From assembly GCA_013399875.1 (NCBI GenBank), contig VXAZ01000431.1:1-64000 (forward strand): a stretch of DNA of 64,000 nt, written 5' to 3'. This DNA is from Gymnorhina tibicen. Taxonomy: Eukaryota > Chordata > Aves > Passeriformes > Artamidae. Of this stretch, positions 45,301 through 56,122 are shown piece after piece. How positions within the stretch are numbered: position 1 is the first letter of the stretch; each line of letters begins with the position of its first letter. The translations under genes were made by a program, and so were the position numbers. Below the pieces are notes generated by a model. That model was not told the origin of the DNA. It was given only the letters and a program-made list of their open reading frames with translations, and searched no databases.

Positions 45301-48300
45301 GAGAGAAGGGGTGCCCCGTCAGACAGACAGCCGTCATAAAAAAAACAGCTTTTAAAATAGAACAACGTGTTAACTGCTTTTTTACACTTGCCACAGGAAT
45401 TCACGGGCGCCGGAGCCGACGAGCTGCTGGTCGGTGACTGCTCCGCAAAACACCTCGCTGAGTAGCACAAGCCAACAGCCTCCGGCTGAGCCCCGTGTCC
45501 ACGCTGGGCACAGCCTGGGAAAGGGAACAGCGAGCCCAGGTCTGCTGCAGGCTAAGTGCGGGTAAAGGGAGGGGTAATTTAATCTTTTCATTTAATAAGG
45601 ATACCTTGTGCCTTTATACCTGAAGTAGACGTATCCCTAGGATTTCTTCTGTTTCCTGTCACTCACCATGCTCAGCTGGGCTTTTTTTCTTTTGAGTATC
45701 TGAGGTATGGTAGGATCATAAACTTTGGGTGGAAGGAATGTTCATCTGCATCTGTTTGCTCATGCTAATACTGTACATGGCAAGCTTTTAAGGGCTACAA
45801 CTGGCTATGTGTGTCTGTCCATGTATCTGTCCATGTCCACATTTCCTTCGCACCCCTTATGGATGTCCTGCCTGTACATACATGCACAAGCATGTGTCTG
45901 TGTGTGCACCCTTTGATGCTGGAAAATAAACTGTGCTGGACACTTTTGGGGCTGATGGTGTCAAACACGAAGCACAGCATCCTTCAGAAGGCTGGAAACC
46001 GAGACACGAGCACCAGCTGCAAAAGGAATGTGACTGGGAGGTGTCTGAGTTGTAGCCTGCCCTGCCCTGCCCTTGTTGCTCAGTGGCCCAGCTCCAGTTA
46101 CCCAGACAGGCAGCAGTGAGGAGGGGTTTAATCTGGGGAGACCCTGCCACGTGGGGCCCCATCTCACTCCAGAGCAGTACCTACAATAACCAGCTCTGCT
46201 GTAACAACATTTTTTTTTAAAGTATATGTCTCAATTTGTATTTCTCTTCCCCTTTCTTCTCCATTTTGTTTGTCTGTCTTTGTTCAGTTGTTATACACTA
46301 CTGACATGTCCCCCCCATCTTAAAATTTCTGAGATCTTGATAGTGGAAGCCAGCTGATGACCTTGTCCCACTATGGCTCATGCCACAAAAGGGAAGTTTG
46401 GCCCCCACTGTTGATTTTCTACACCTGCCTCTCTTCTGTGCCCTGCTCCATAACAGCGAAAATCTTTGTTTTTTCATGTCTGAATCCCCTTAACTGACTT
46501 AACCAGTAGTTGAAAACCCACCATCAAGCACTGCAAAAGCAGAGAAAGCTCAGGCTCTCCTGACCACCTTGTCTGCTTGCTTGGGGACTGAATCCCAGAG
46601 ACATATGATTCCCATTTTCCTCCCCTTCAACCTAAATTCATCCTTTCCGTCGATTACTGTCATTAACGATCAGACCTTCAACCAAAATTTAATGGGCATA
46701 GTTGCTGCTGAAAATAAACACAATCACAGCTCATTAAATCAAAAGCAAAGCCCACTGTGCAACTTCCTAAACTAGGACATATTCCAACCCACTCTTGAAC
46801 GACACTGTGGTAGGTTGGGGCTAATAATAAGATTATGATCCTCTTCATTAGCAAGTATTTTGTTACACCAAAAATCTCGTGAATGGATGTGTCTATCTTG
46901 GCAAAATGTGAGAATCCCAGCCTTTGATCTCAAACCTTCATTTAGCATCACTGCTTTAAAAAGACAGATTTATTTTAAGGCCCCTGTGCTTGTCTCCCAC
47001 GGGAAAATGTGCCAGGGAAGGAGTGCTTGCCCAGGAAGAGCTGCTGCTCACTGGAGTTCAGCTTGTTTGAGCTGCTTCCCTGGGACTAAGGAGAGGAAGA
47101 TGCTGTCCCTCCCATCCTGGCATGAATCTGAGTGCCCAGTGGCTCCTTTCTTGGGAGGTGACTGGAAGGACAGAGGCAGGCTGAGCTGTTTTGTCTTGCA
47201 AAAGTGTGGCTGAGGCTGCCGTGACAAGGAGGAGTGTTAGCAAACAAACTAACAGTGCAAGAATGAATAGGTGGAATTCTGTGCTGGTTATTCACGGAGA
47301 GACCTTCATCCCAGTGCTGTGTGGTGAAATGCAATATCCTCCCTGGAGCAAAAAGGATGGGGTCGGAAGGCCCCATCTGATGGGACATGAAGGACCCTAC
47401 TGATGGGGCAGCAGTGGCCCTGGCAGGTTTTGGCATGGGCAGATTCAAGCAATTCCAAGCAGTGGTGCCAGCTGCAAGCTGATCCACAGGAACTGGTGCC
47501 TGGCTGCCGGTCCTTGAAAGGCTGGGGTGTGAGATGGGTCCTGCTCGCCTGGGGAGGTGTGGGTGGGAGAATCAGTCCTTTGGGAAGGAGCTGTTCTGCC
47601 TAAACCCTGGGAGAGAAGCTGTGCAGCATTTCCTCCTCAAGTCAAGGTGCAAATTCCCCAAGTAATCCTCCAAACATATTTTTCTCATGAAGGGAACAAA
47701 CCCAGATTATTTTTTTTCCCAATTCAGAGCATCACTGCCTCTTCTCCTTTTGTTCCACAGACAGAGGAAGAGCAGCATGACATTTCAAGCAGACAGTGAA
47801 AAAAAATGCTCCCGTTACAGGGTTCACAGCTTACCACCTCTAGTTAACCCCTATGCTCCTGCTTTGCCTTTTGTGTGGGCACAGAGCTGTTTTCCTTGGA
47901 AGGTGCAGGGAGTGCATCTTTTGCCATTTGATTGATTAAGTGACAAGAGGGAAAACAGGAGTTTTTAGACAGATGCAAATCTGTGCAAACAGTTCTGCAT
48001 TCAGCTGCTCCAGACTCTTGCTGCAGAGTGCAAAGACAAGTGCAACAGCCAGTGTTTGCAGGGCTTAGGACAAAAAAAAAACGTGACTTGCCTTTCACTG
48101 GCTGAACCCTTCATTTGCAATAAAGATGATGATGATAGCAGTGTCTGAGCTCAGTCTCCTCTCTAAATAACATGTGTGTGCTCAGCTGGATTAAGCCAAC
48201 TTCTGAGACTGGAAATCATAATAACAGTCTTTTACAGGACAGCCTTTCTGGTCGTCTAATACTATTATCCTCTGGGCTGAAAAGCATTCCAGAGCACTTG

Positions 48301-48717
48301 GAGTGCTACGATGAATGTGAGGTTGTTTAGCTGATAGTACTGGCTTGTCACAAGGAAGCACATTTTCTCATTATTTTCAAGTTTAAAGAAAAAGTTTAGA
48401 AGGAGAAATAGAAATATTAAAAATGAGAACGATTTGGTCATGCTGTGTGCCTTTCTGCAAGTCTCTTGTGGTGCCTTATGTATTTCATCTCCATTTTCTA
48501 AGTGTTCCAAATAGTTGTTTGAACTCCATTATGGCCTGAATGAAAATTTGTGAGGATTACTGAGACTGGGCACCTGATTCACTGCTCTGCTTTTCCATGG
48601 CTTTACACCACCATAACATGGTGCCAATTCAGGTTCCACATACTTGATGTCTCTTCAATAACAACCAAAGTCCTTGGGGGGAAAAAGTCCTACAGAAAAA
48701 GAAAATGTTGGCTTTGG
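45301..48717. other. Intergenic DNA upstream of CNMD
   Basis: Mixed-composition sequence without a recognised transposon or gene. A small tandem of ctgtccatgta-type units occurs near 45815-45838. The AT-rich stretch about 46640-46760 looks less repetitive and could be conserved non-coding DNA, but this is only an impression. Confidence 0.45.
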
Positions 48718-49665
48718 TGTTGTGGTGAGCTGACCCCGGCCAGATGCCAGGTGCCTGCCAAAGCTCCATCACTCCTCTCCTTGGCTGGACAGGGGAGAGA
48801 AAAGATAACAAAGGCTTATGGGTCAAGATAAGGACAGGGTGAGATTAGTTTCATTTACTACCAATCAAATCAAAGTAGGATAATGAGAAGTTAAACCAAA
48901 TCCTAAAAACATTTTCCCCCCCACCCCATCCTTATTCCCAGGCTCAACCATCCTCCTGATTTTCTCTCCCTTCTCCTCTGCAGTGGCACAGGGAGACAGG
49001 GAATGGGGTCTGTGGTCAGTTCGTCACATGTTGTCTTTGCTGCTCCTTCCTCCTCAGGGAAAGGACTCCTCAGACTCTGCCCCTGCTCCAGTATGGGGTC
49101 CCTCTCACAGGAGACAGTCCTCCATTAACTTCTTCAGCATGAGAACTTCCCATGGCTGCCGTTCTGCACAAACTGCTCCAGCCTGGGTCCCTTCTATGGG
49201 GTGCAGTTCTTCAGGAACAGGCTGGGTCCCCCACAGGCTCACAAGTTCTGCCAGCAACCCTGCTACAGCTGGGCTTCTTTCTCCGTGGGGGCCACAGGTG
49301 CTGCCAGGAACCTGCTCCAGCGTAGGCTTCCCACATGGTCACAGCCTCCTTTTGGCATGCATCTGCTCCTGGAACACCCTCTCCCACTCCTTCATTGGCC
49401 TTGGTGTCTGCAAGGTTGTTTATTTCACATATTCTCACTCCTGCCTCTATTTGCTGTTTTGCCAGCTTTTCCTCCCCTTTCTTAACTCTGTTACCCCGGA
49501 GGTGCTACCACTGTCCCTGGTGGGCTCGGACAAGGCCAGCGGGACATTCGTCTTGGAGCCAGCTGGCATCGGCTCAGTTGGACACTGGGGAAGCTTCTGG
49601 CAGCTTTTCACAGAAGCCATCCCCACAGCTCCTCTGCTCCTAAAACCAGTTATTTAACTTGTGAC
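48718..49665 (+). mobile_element. Solo LTR of an avian endogenous retrovirus (about 0.95 kb)
   Basis: It starts TGTTGTGGTGAGCTGACC, continues with ggcttatgggtcaagataag and an ATC/AAT-rich segment, then a long C/T-rich body of repeated ctgctcc-type phrases. It ends near cccacagctcctctgctcc and ttaacttgtgaca. This architecture is that of a widespread bird ERV LTR. The 224-codon frame inside it resembles no retroviral protein and is a chance frame. The ends are approximate. Confidence 0.65.
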
Positions 49666-52600
49666 AGCCTAAGAATTTTGATAAACTCTAAAGATTCTTG
49701 CTGGCAGTGAGGCCAAAGGATGAACACCCACGTATGTTTGTCATCACCATGGCTCTCATCTCTGTGGTGTCCCTGGACAGTCCGGTGCTCCTGGGATGCT
49801 TGCTTTTCCTCCTCTCTTCCCCTGCTGACACAGTCCTCCCTTCTCTGACCAGCAACTCATGAAATTTCAAACACCAAAACCATTGCTTTTCCTGGTAGGC
49901 TGTGAAATTCTCCCTGGAAGGCCCTGCAAGGTCCATGTTCTAATGCTACTCTCTGGAGAAGACTGGCACTCCTGTTTGCCCTGCTTGGGATGCATCTCCA
50001 GCAGGACATCCCAGTGCAGCTGAGCTGGCCCCAGGATGGCCTTGAGTGTGCTTGGTGCAGGATGCTGCTCATCCCAATCCTCCCTCTTCTCTCCTGTGGT
50101 CGGGTGAGGACATATGGCCCATCACAGTTTGCTCTTCCTCACCCCAGGACACTAAAGGCTGATTTGTTTTTCCTCAGGGCTGGCTCCCATCTATCCATAT
50201 GTCTTCATCTTATTCTTCTTAATTTAGCTAGTGGCTGTGCCTTCTGTTTTCTTGAATTAAAGAAATAAAATAAAATAACTAGTTGTCATGACATGCTTTC
50301 ATTCCTACCTTTAACGATGTGGTCTCTTTTGTAGCTGTTCTGTACGAATTGCTCATAGGCTACTTCCTTAACCTCCATCCACAGCTTTGTGCTTTGGAGG
50401 TAGTTATTATCTTAAACAACTTGGTAGCATCAATCTGTTTCTTTCCCAGAGGCTTCTTTACACTTTGATGAGAAATCTGCAAAGTCTCTTTTTGCTTTGT
50501 GGCAAAGGCTGAGCCTAACTTTCTTTTTTTTTCCCCTCACCCAACAGCACCCATGAATCAACTACAGTTCTCTTTTTCGATCTATGGGCTGCTCTCCTAA
50601 TAATTTCATGACCTGACTTTAGAGAATATTTCCAATGAGATTGTCCCACAGGCATCTGCAGCACCAGAATGTTTTTGACAAATCCAGTCTCTTGAACTGT
50701 GTATTTTACTCACCCTTCTGACAACACTTCAAACATTTTTTTTGCTTTCATCACCTCTGTGAAACTTCTGCAGTAGTTCATTCCAGCAGATTTAATCCTT
50801 ATTCACCTATTCTCTGTTCTATTATTTTGCCTTTTACATCAGGTTTTTTTTTAGCCAATCTACAACACTTCTTCCCCCAGATTAGATATTTTTACTTAAA
50901 AAGAATAGTTTTTTTTCCAAAATACCCTCTATCACATCAGATTTCATAAACTAAGCCTAGGAGAGTGAAAGGATCGATAAACAACCATGAGAAATTTTAG
51001 TGCTGTGGGGCTTTTTGTCTTCATAACCCTTTTCTGAAGCCTGCTGGCCCTCAGAAATGACCATGGAGATTACAATATGTCCATAAACGCATAACAAGGC
51101 CTCTGTTCCCCACTGAAGGCTGCGAGAGCTGCATTGCCTCTAAGGACCTCTGTGCTTAGGTTGGAACATGGACAAGAAAAGGGGTGAGTTCCTGCTGGAA
51201 AGTCCAGCAGACAGTGCTATGACTCAGTTCTTCCTATGAAATCAAGCTCTAGCAACAACAACAATTTTGGCCTGGCTGGGGCCAAATCTCCTATCTCAAA
51301 GATGTTATTTGGTAAGCCTGGGGCAGCAAGGTTTTCATGTGTGTCCTGTGTGGACGGCTGAGGGGAACAAATGCTTGAGAAATAGCATGACAAAAGCTGT
51401 GGACCTTTCACCTCGGACAGCTTGGAAGAGAGAGGGGTGGAGGGAGGAATGGCAGCCTGTGGCCCTGGAAGCCAGGTGAGTTTGGAGATGGAATTGTGAG
51501 CTGCTGGGAAGAGCTGGCTGCTCTGGGGCTTACAGCTGCAGCTGCCCCCAGGACACCCAGCACATTCTCAGGGCTTGCCCCACAGAGCCACGAGCAGCCA
51601 TTTCCATGGTGTTCCCTAATCCCAGAAGAAGAACTGTTAAATAATTTAAACTCCACGTGACATAGCCCATCTGCTCTGGGCTGTGCACGGGGGAAGAGCT
51701 GAGGGTGGCCAACACCACCACAGGGAAGCTGTCTAATTGGAGAAGGGGTGGCACTGCCCTTTGTCCACCAGTTCGTCCTCTACGGGGTCCTGTGAGTGCA
51801 AGGGCAATGCCCAGCACACCTGGCTGGGACGACACTGGGGAGGGCTGAGGATGGGCATGGGCTTTCCCTGCTCCTCACCAGCCAGGCTTTCTTATGGCTG
51901 ACAGACCTTCTGGTTGCCGCCTCAAGCTGTTCACCTGTCCTTGCACAGTGTGTCAGGGACAGCAAGGACTTGTCATCAGGCAGTTTTGGGGCTGTTTTGG
52001 GGGAATAAGAAAAATTAGCTTGCAGAGAGCCAGATAAATATGTTCTGTAGCATCACAATAGGTGGACAGGACCTCACAGCTCTTCTGCCTTCCTGTCTTC
52101 TTTCTCCTGCAAATGTCTCTCAACCATCCAATGCCTCAGTGGCCCACAGGAGATGCTCAAGGTAGCTGATTTCCTGGCCTCTGCCCACGGAAAGCCAAAC
52201 TTGTAGCCCTTACCACGCATGGCTCCCCTTTCCTGCAAGGAGGTGGTTGCAGCTGCCCCAGAGCATCTCGTGGCCACAAGGGAAACCTGCCTTCCATCTG
52301 GGATCAGCAAGTGGCTTTGTGGGAGGAACGTCCTCTGCACAAACTTGGCCTGATGAAAAGAGCTTTGTTGCCTCACTGCCTCTGCTTGCTGGTGCTGAAG
52401 AAACCTGGCCTCCAGCTGTGGCAACACAGTTTTAGAGGTGGAGGTGACTGGCACAGCATTTGCTCCGTGGTCGAGATGCAGCTGGGTGGTCCCCTGTGTG
52501 ATGAATTAGTTAATGTGTGAAGAGCTCTGAGGAGGGCGTAAAGCACTGAGCATTTCTAGTGCCTTCTGAGGATAATGCATGTTAAAGATCAACTTGGGTT

Positions 52601-54119
52601 TGCCTGCAATGGGATTTGTTTAATTATTTAAAGTCTGTTAGCATATTTTCCTCAAGGGATGGAAAATCCTCAGCAAAAGGATCTTTACACCAGAACAGAG
52701 ATTGCCATTGTACGCTGAAGGTCTGTGCTCACACCCAGCCACCAGCATTGATCCCACCATGTTGTGCAAATACCTACCTTCCCAACTCCATAGGATGCTT
52801 CATTCCATCCTCTTCTCCACACCTACAAGTCACCAGTCACTAAAGGGCACTTTGTGGGGCAGCTAGGGTTATAAAGGGGTAGGTACGTGTTATGGAGAAG
52901 GCTTTGAAATGGTTCTCAACCTCAGCCTTTTCCAAGCCTGTGCTTGCCTGGGTATGTCTGCGTGGTGCAAGGTGGGATAATGTTAAGATCGACAGAAAAG
53001 TACACCTGGAATTCTTGTTGATGCCCAAGGAAGAGCTTTCTGGTTCAGGAGTCTCATCTCCACATGGCTGCACAGTGCAGGACTGTATGAGAAGGTGCAG
53101 AGCAGGTTTCGGAGCAAATGGCCTCGCCACAGGACTGGATTAACTGGATCCCAGGTGCTCTTGCTCCGTCTGGAAACAGTATCTTGTTCAGTTTTGCTAA
53201 TCCCACTGTGACAAACAGCATGTGCAAAGCTGACTCCACACTGCTGAAATTCCAAGGGATGGTGCCTCTCTCTTCTTCATTGCTCCCCACCCTTAAATGC
53301 CAGCTTGGAAGCTCTGGCTCCTCTATGCCACCTAGAAGTCTGACCTGCAACCTCCCACTTGAGAGGGAAAAAGCTCTCAGTTTTCTCAACTTTGAGAGAA
53401 ATCAGTGCATTTCATGTGAGTAGATTGTGTGTACTGGACAGGGTGAGGTGGTGAGGCAGAGCCTCTCTTCAGCATCACCATCGTACCTGGAAGGTGTTAT
53501 ACAGCAAACAAGCTGTGCCAGCACCTCCTTTCACCTCCTTCTGTTGCACTGAGCGATGGGTACTGACAGAGGTGCCATCCTGCCTGAGGGACAGTCTGGA
53601 AACGTATCGGATGTTTGGTGTGAGAGAGCACTAAGGCTTTCCTGTCCTTGGCATGGTTCATGCCAACTTCTCCGTGAGGGCCCTTTGCAGATAAGGGAAT
53701 AGATATTGGCTGTCTGGCAGCTCAGAGATTTCAGAGCAAGGCGGACCTTGCTTCCCTCAGCTGGGACTGCACGTGGCACCCAGTTTTCCCAGCACTGCTT
53801 GGTGCTGCAGGCGCTGCTGTACCTGGATACCAGAGCTGGCACCACGTTGCCTTGTCTGTGCTGGAGGCTGCAGCACTGCTTTCTTTCACTGCAACACAAA
53901 CTGCAGGGATAGCTCTTAGATTTGCTCTGACATTGTAATGGGGGACCCCAGAGACTGAGCACTGCTTACACTGGCAAGACCTGGCGTCCTTGTGGCATTT
54001 GAGCTAGGTCACCGCAAATTCAAATTGTTGTTGATTTTTATTTTGTATTTACCCACAGAATCTGGACCCAAGGCTCAACTGGGGCACGGTGGATGGTTTC
54101 CACGAGGTCCATCCTTCAG
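49666..54119. other. Intergenic DNA, no gene seen
   Basis: Unique-looking sequence, T-rich at 50290-50950 and of balanced composition after 51.2 kb. Several 100-140 codon frames occur on both strands (for example 52074-52454 and 53531-53962, minus), all without recognisable domains or splice partners. I support no gene or named repeat. Confidence 0.5.
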
Positions 54120-54256
54120 CCAGTTTTACAGCTGAGTTGGCTGAGGTGCAAAGAGGTCAAGAGCCCCAAGTGAAACATGCCGAACAGGCGGCTCATTAAG
54201 GGCTGAACTCCAGACCCATGTTCCCAGTCCTCTGCTCTAATCACCAGGCGAGACAT
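54120..54256 (-). mobile_element. MIR-like ancient SINE remnant
   Basis: Plus-strand order is cagttttacagctgag, ctgaggtgcaaagaggtcaa, gggctgaactccagaccc, then tcctctgctctaatcacc. This parallels the reverse complement of a tRNA-derived MIR/CORE-SINE: attttacagatgagg, ctgaggcacagagaggttaa, a box-B-like tRNA part, then tgctcttaaccac. Divergence is high, as expected for an element older than birds. Confidence 0.55.
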
Positions 54257-54884
54257 GGGAGAGCCTCATGGGGCTGATGCTGATGAAAGAAGAGTCAACA
54301 GCTTTATTTTGCAGCTTTATTAGCAAAACAATGTAAAGCCAACGTGCCTGACTCTATTATTGAACAAGTAATCTCCGTGTGCTTACATCCAGAGCTTCCA
54401 AGCCGTTTAACTAGGAGTCTGAACAATAAAATATGTCCGAAATGGCTAAAGCAGAGGCAAAGCAGGAGGTAAACTGCCTAATTGGAGAAGTTGCAGCGGG
54501 ATTCTCACCCCAGGGGTCTGTCCCTTGGGATTAACGGTTTGCTGACATCTGGGTTGCGTGGCACTGCTGCCTTGCCCTGGGTCCCACCAGGGCTGATGGC
54601 AGGGAGCCAGAAAACAAAAAAATAACTCCCCAAATTCTTACAACAGGGAAGACGAAGATTTTTATGTTGTAAATGTGGAGGCTGTTGGGAGAAATAAACT
54701 GGCAGCTTCTACCCTGAGACAGCTGTGACTTCTCTTTGCTTGCAAAGCCACCTAAGGAAAGAGTAGGAACAGGGAAATACAGTCTCTTCTCCTGATGCCA
54801 GGGGCTGTCCCAACCCTACAGAGATAACCCCACTGTCTTGTCCTGTCCAGTTTTAAAGGCCTGAGGGTCTTATGTCTTAGGCTC

Positions 54885-55167
54885 TACAGGTGGGGGCAGA
54901 GTGGCTGAAAATCTGTCTGGTGGAAAAGGACCTGGGGGTGCTGGTCAACAGCAGCTGAACATGAACCAGCGTGTGCCCAGGTGGCCAAAACCATCTGGCT
55001 TGTATCAGCAATAGTGTGGCCAGCAGGACCAGGGCACTGATTGTCCCCTGTACTCAGCACTGGTGAGGGCACACCTCAAATCCTGTGTCCAGTTCTGGGC
55101 CCCTCACTACAAGAAAGACATTGAGGTGCTGGAGCGTGTCCAGAGCAGGGCAACGGAGCTGGGGAAG
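54885..55167 (+). mobile_element. CR1 LINE, 5' piece of a copy split by an LTR
   Basis: CR1 blocks read in order: ggacctgggggtgctggtca, then the agcgtgtgcccaggtggcc region, tgtgtccagttctgggcccc, ctacaagaaagacattgagg and gcaacggagctggggaag. The element stops at 55167, where an LTR begins, and resumes near 55706 at the matching point. Confidence 0.9.
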
Positions 55168-55705
55168 TGCTGCCGTGTCGGTGTTGATGGAGAATGCTGC
55201 TGCTTGTTCCAAAGAGAACCTTGGCTAGGAACTCCCGGCGGTGCTTTTGGCACCTCGCTAGACAGCTCTCTCACCTGTGCGGTAGGAAACACGCAGCCAC
55301 GCTCACACTGAGCTTGCCAGCTGAGGCGGTACTACAGGCAAAGAGTAGAGGCAGCTCTCACTAGAGGTTCTGATGTTTATTCCGGCCCGGATCCGTCCAA
55401 GCCAGGGAGCAAGAGGGCGGGCCTCAGCTCCGCACGTTCTTATAAAGGGGTACAAAAAGGTGGGGTAGTACAACAAGGACCAGTGGAGGGGAACCAGGGG
55501 GCAGAGTGGCCATCTGGCTGCTGGCCAATCAGACAGACCTGACCTGCATAGGGTCACAGGCTCGGATGGGAGAGGCTTTTCTAATTGAGCTATGGAGTTG
55601 CTACTGTGAAGTTGAACTTCACAGTTTGTCCACCAACGGGTTCCCTTTGAACCTGGGCTCTTTGGCCCCCCAGCCACCACAGCTGCTGGTTCAGCCGACA
55701 CAACA
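55168..55705 (-). mobile_element. Solo LTR inserted in the CR1 copy
   Basis: The 538-bp insert has inverted ends (plus TGCTGCCGTGTCGG at the left, CCGACACAACA at the right). It sits between gggaag (55162-55167) and gggagg (55706-55711), a likely 6-bp target duplication with one change. Six bases fits class II (ERVK/alpha-beta-like) integration. Read on the minus strand it has a TATA box (tataaag near 55441) and AATAAA (55376-55381) in LTR order. No viral genes remain. Confidence 0.8.
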
Positions 55706-56122
55706 GGGAGGGTCTGGAGCACAAGGCTTATGAGGAAGGGATGAGGAGCTGGGGGTGTTTAGCAAGGAGAAAAGGAGGCTCAGGGGAGACCTTATCACTT
55801 TCTACAACTCCCTGAAAGGAAGATGGAGCGAGGTGGGGGATGATTTCCTTTCCTAAGGAACAAGAAATAGGACAAGGGGAAATGGCTTCAAGCTGTACCA
55901 GGAGAGGTTTAGATTGGATATTAGGAAAAACGTCTCCACTGAAAGGGTTGTCAGACATTGGAAAAAGCTGCCCAGGGAAGTGGGCAGCCTGGAGGTATTT
56001 AAAGACATGTATATGTGGCACTTAGGGACACGGTTTAGTGGTGCACTTGGCAGTGCTGGGTTAAGGGTTGGACTTGATGATCTTAAAGGTCTTTTCCAAC
56101 CTAAATGATTCTGTGATTCTAT
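55706..56122 (+). mobile_element. CR1 LINE, 3' piece of the split copy
   Basis: It resumes with gggtctggagcacaaggc, then caaggagaaaaggaggctca, gtaccaggagaggtttagat, aaaaagctgcccagggaagt and ttggacttgatgatcttaaa. It ends in attctgtgattctatg, the CR1 terminal repeat. With the 5' piece it makes about 700 bases of CR1 3' sequence. Confidence 0.93.

Noticed and set aside
48983..49657. A 224-codon plus-strand open frame
   Set aside because: Lies wholly within a solo LTR and resembles no retroviral or cellular protein. It reflects the repeated C/T-rich LTR body.
53531..53962. 143-codon minus-strand frame
   Set aside because: Cys/Ser-rich without a spacing pattern of a known family, and no supporting exon structure.
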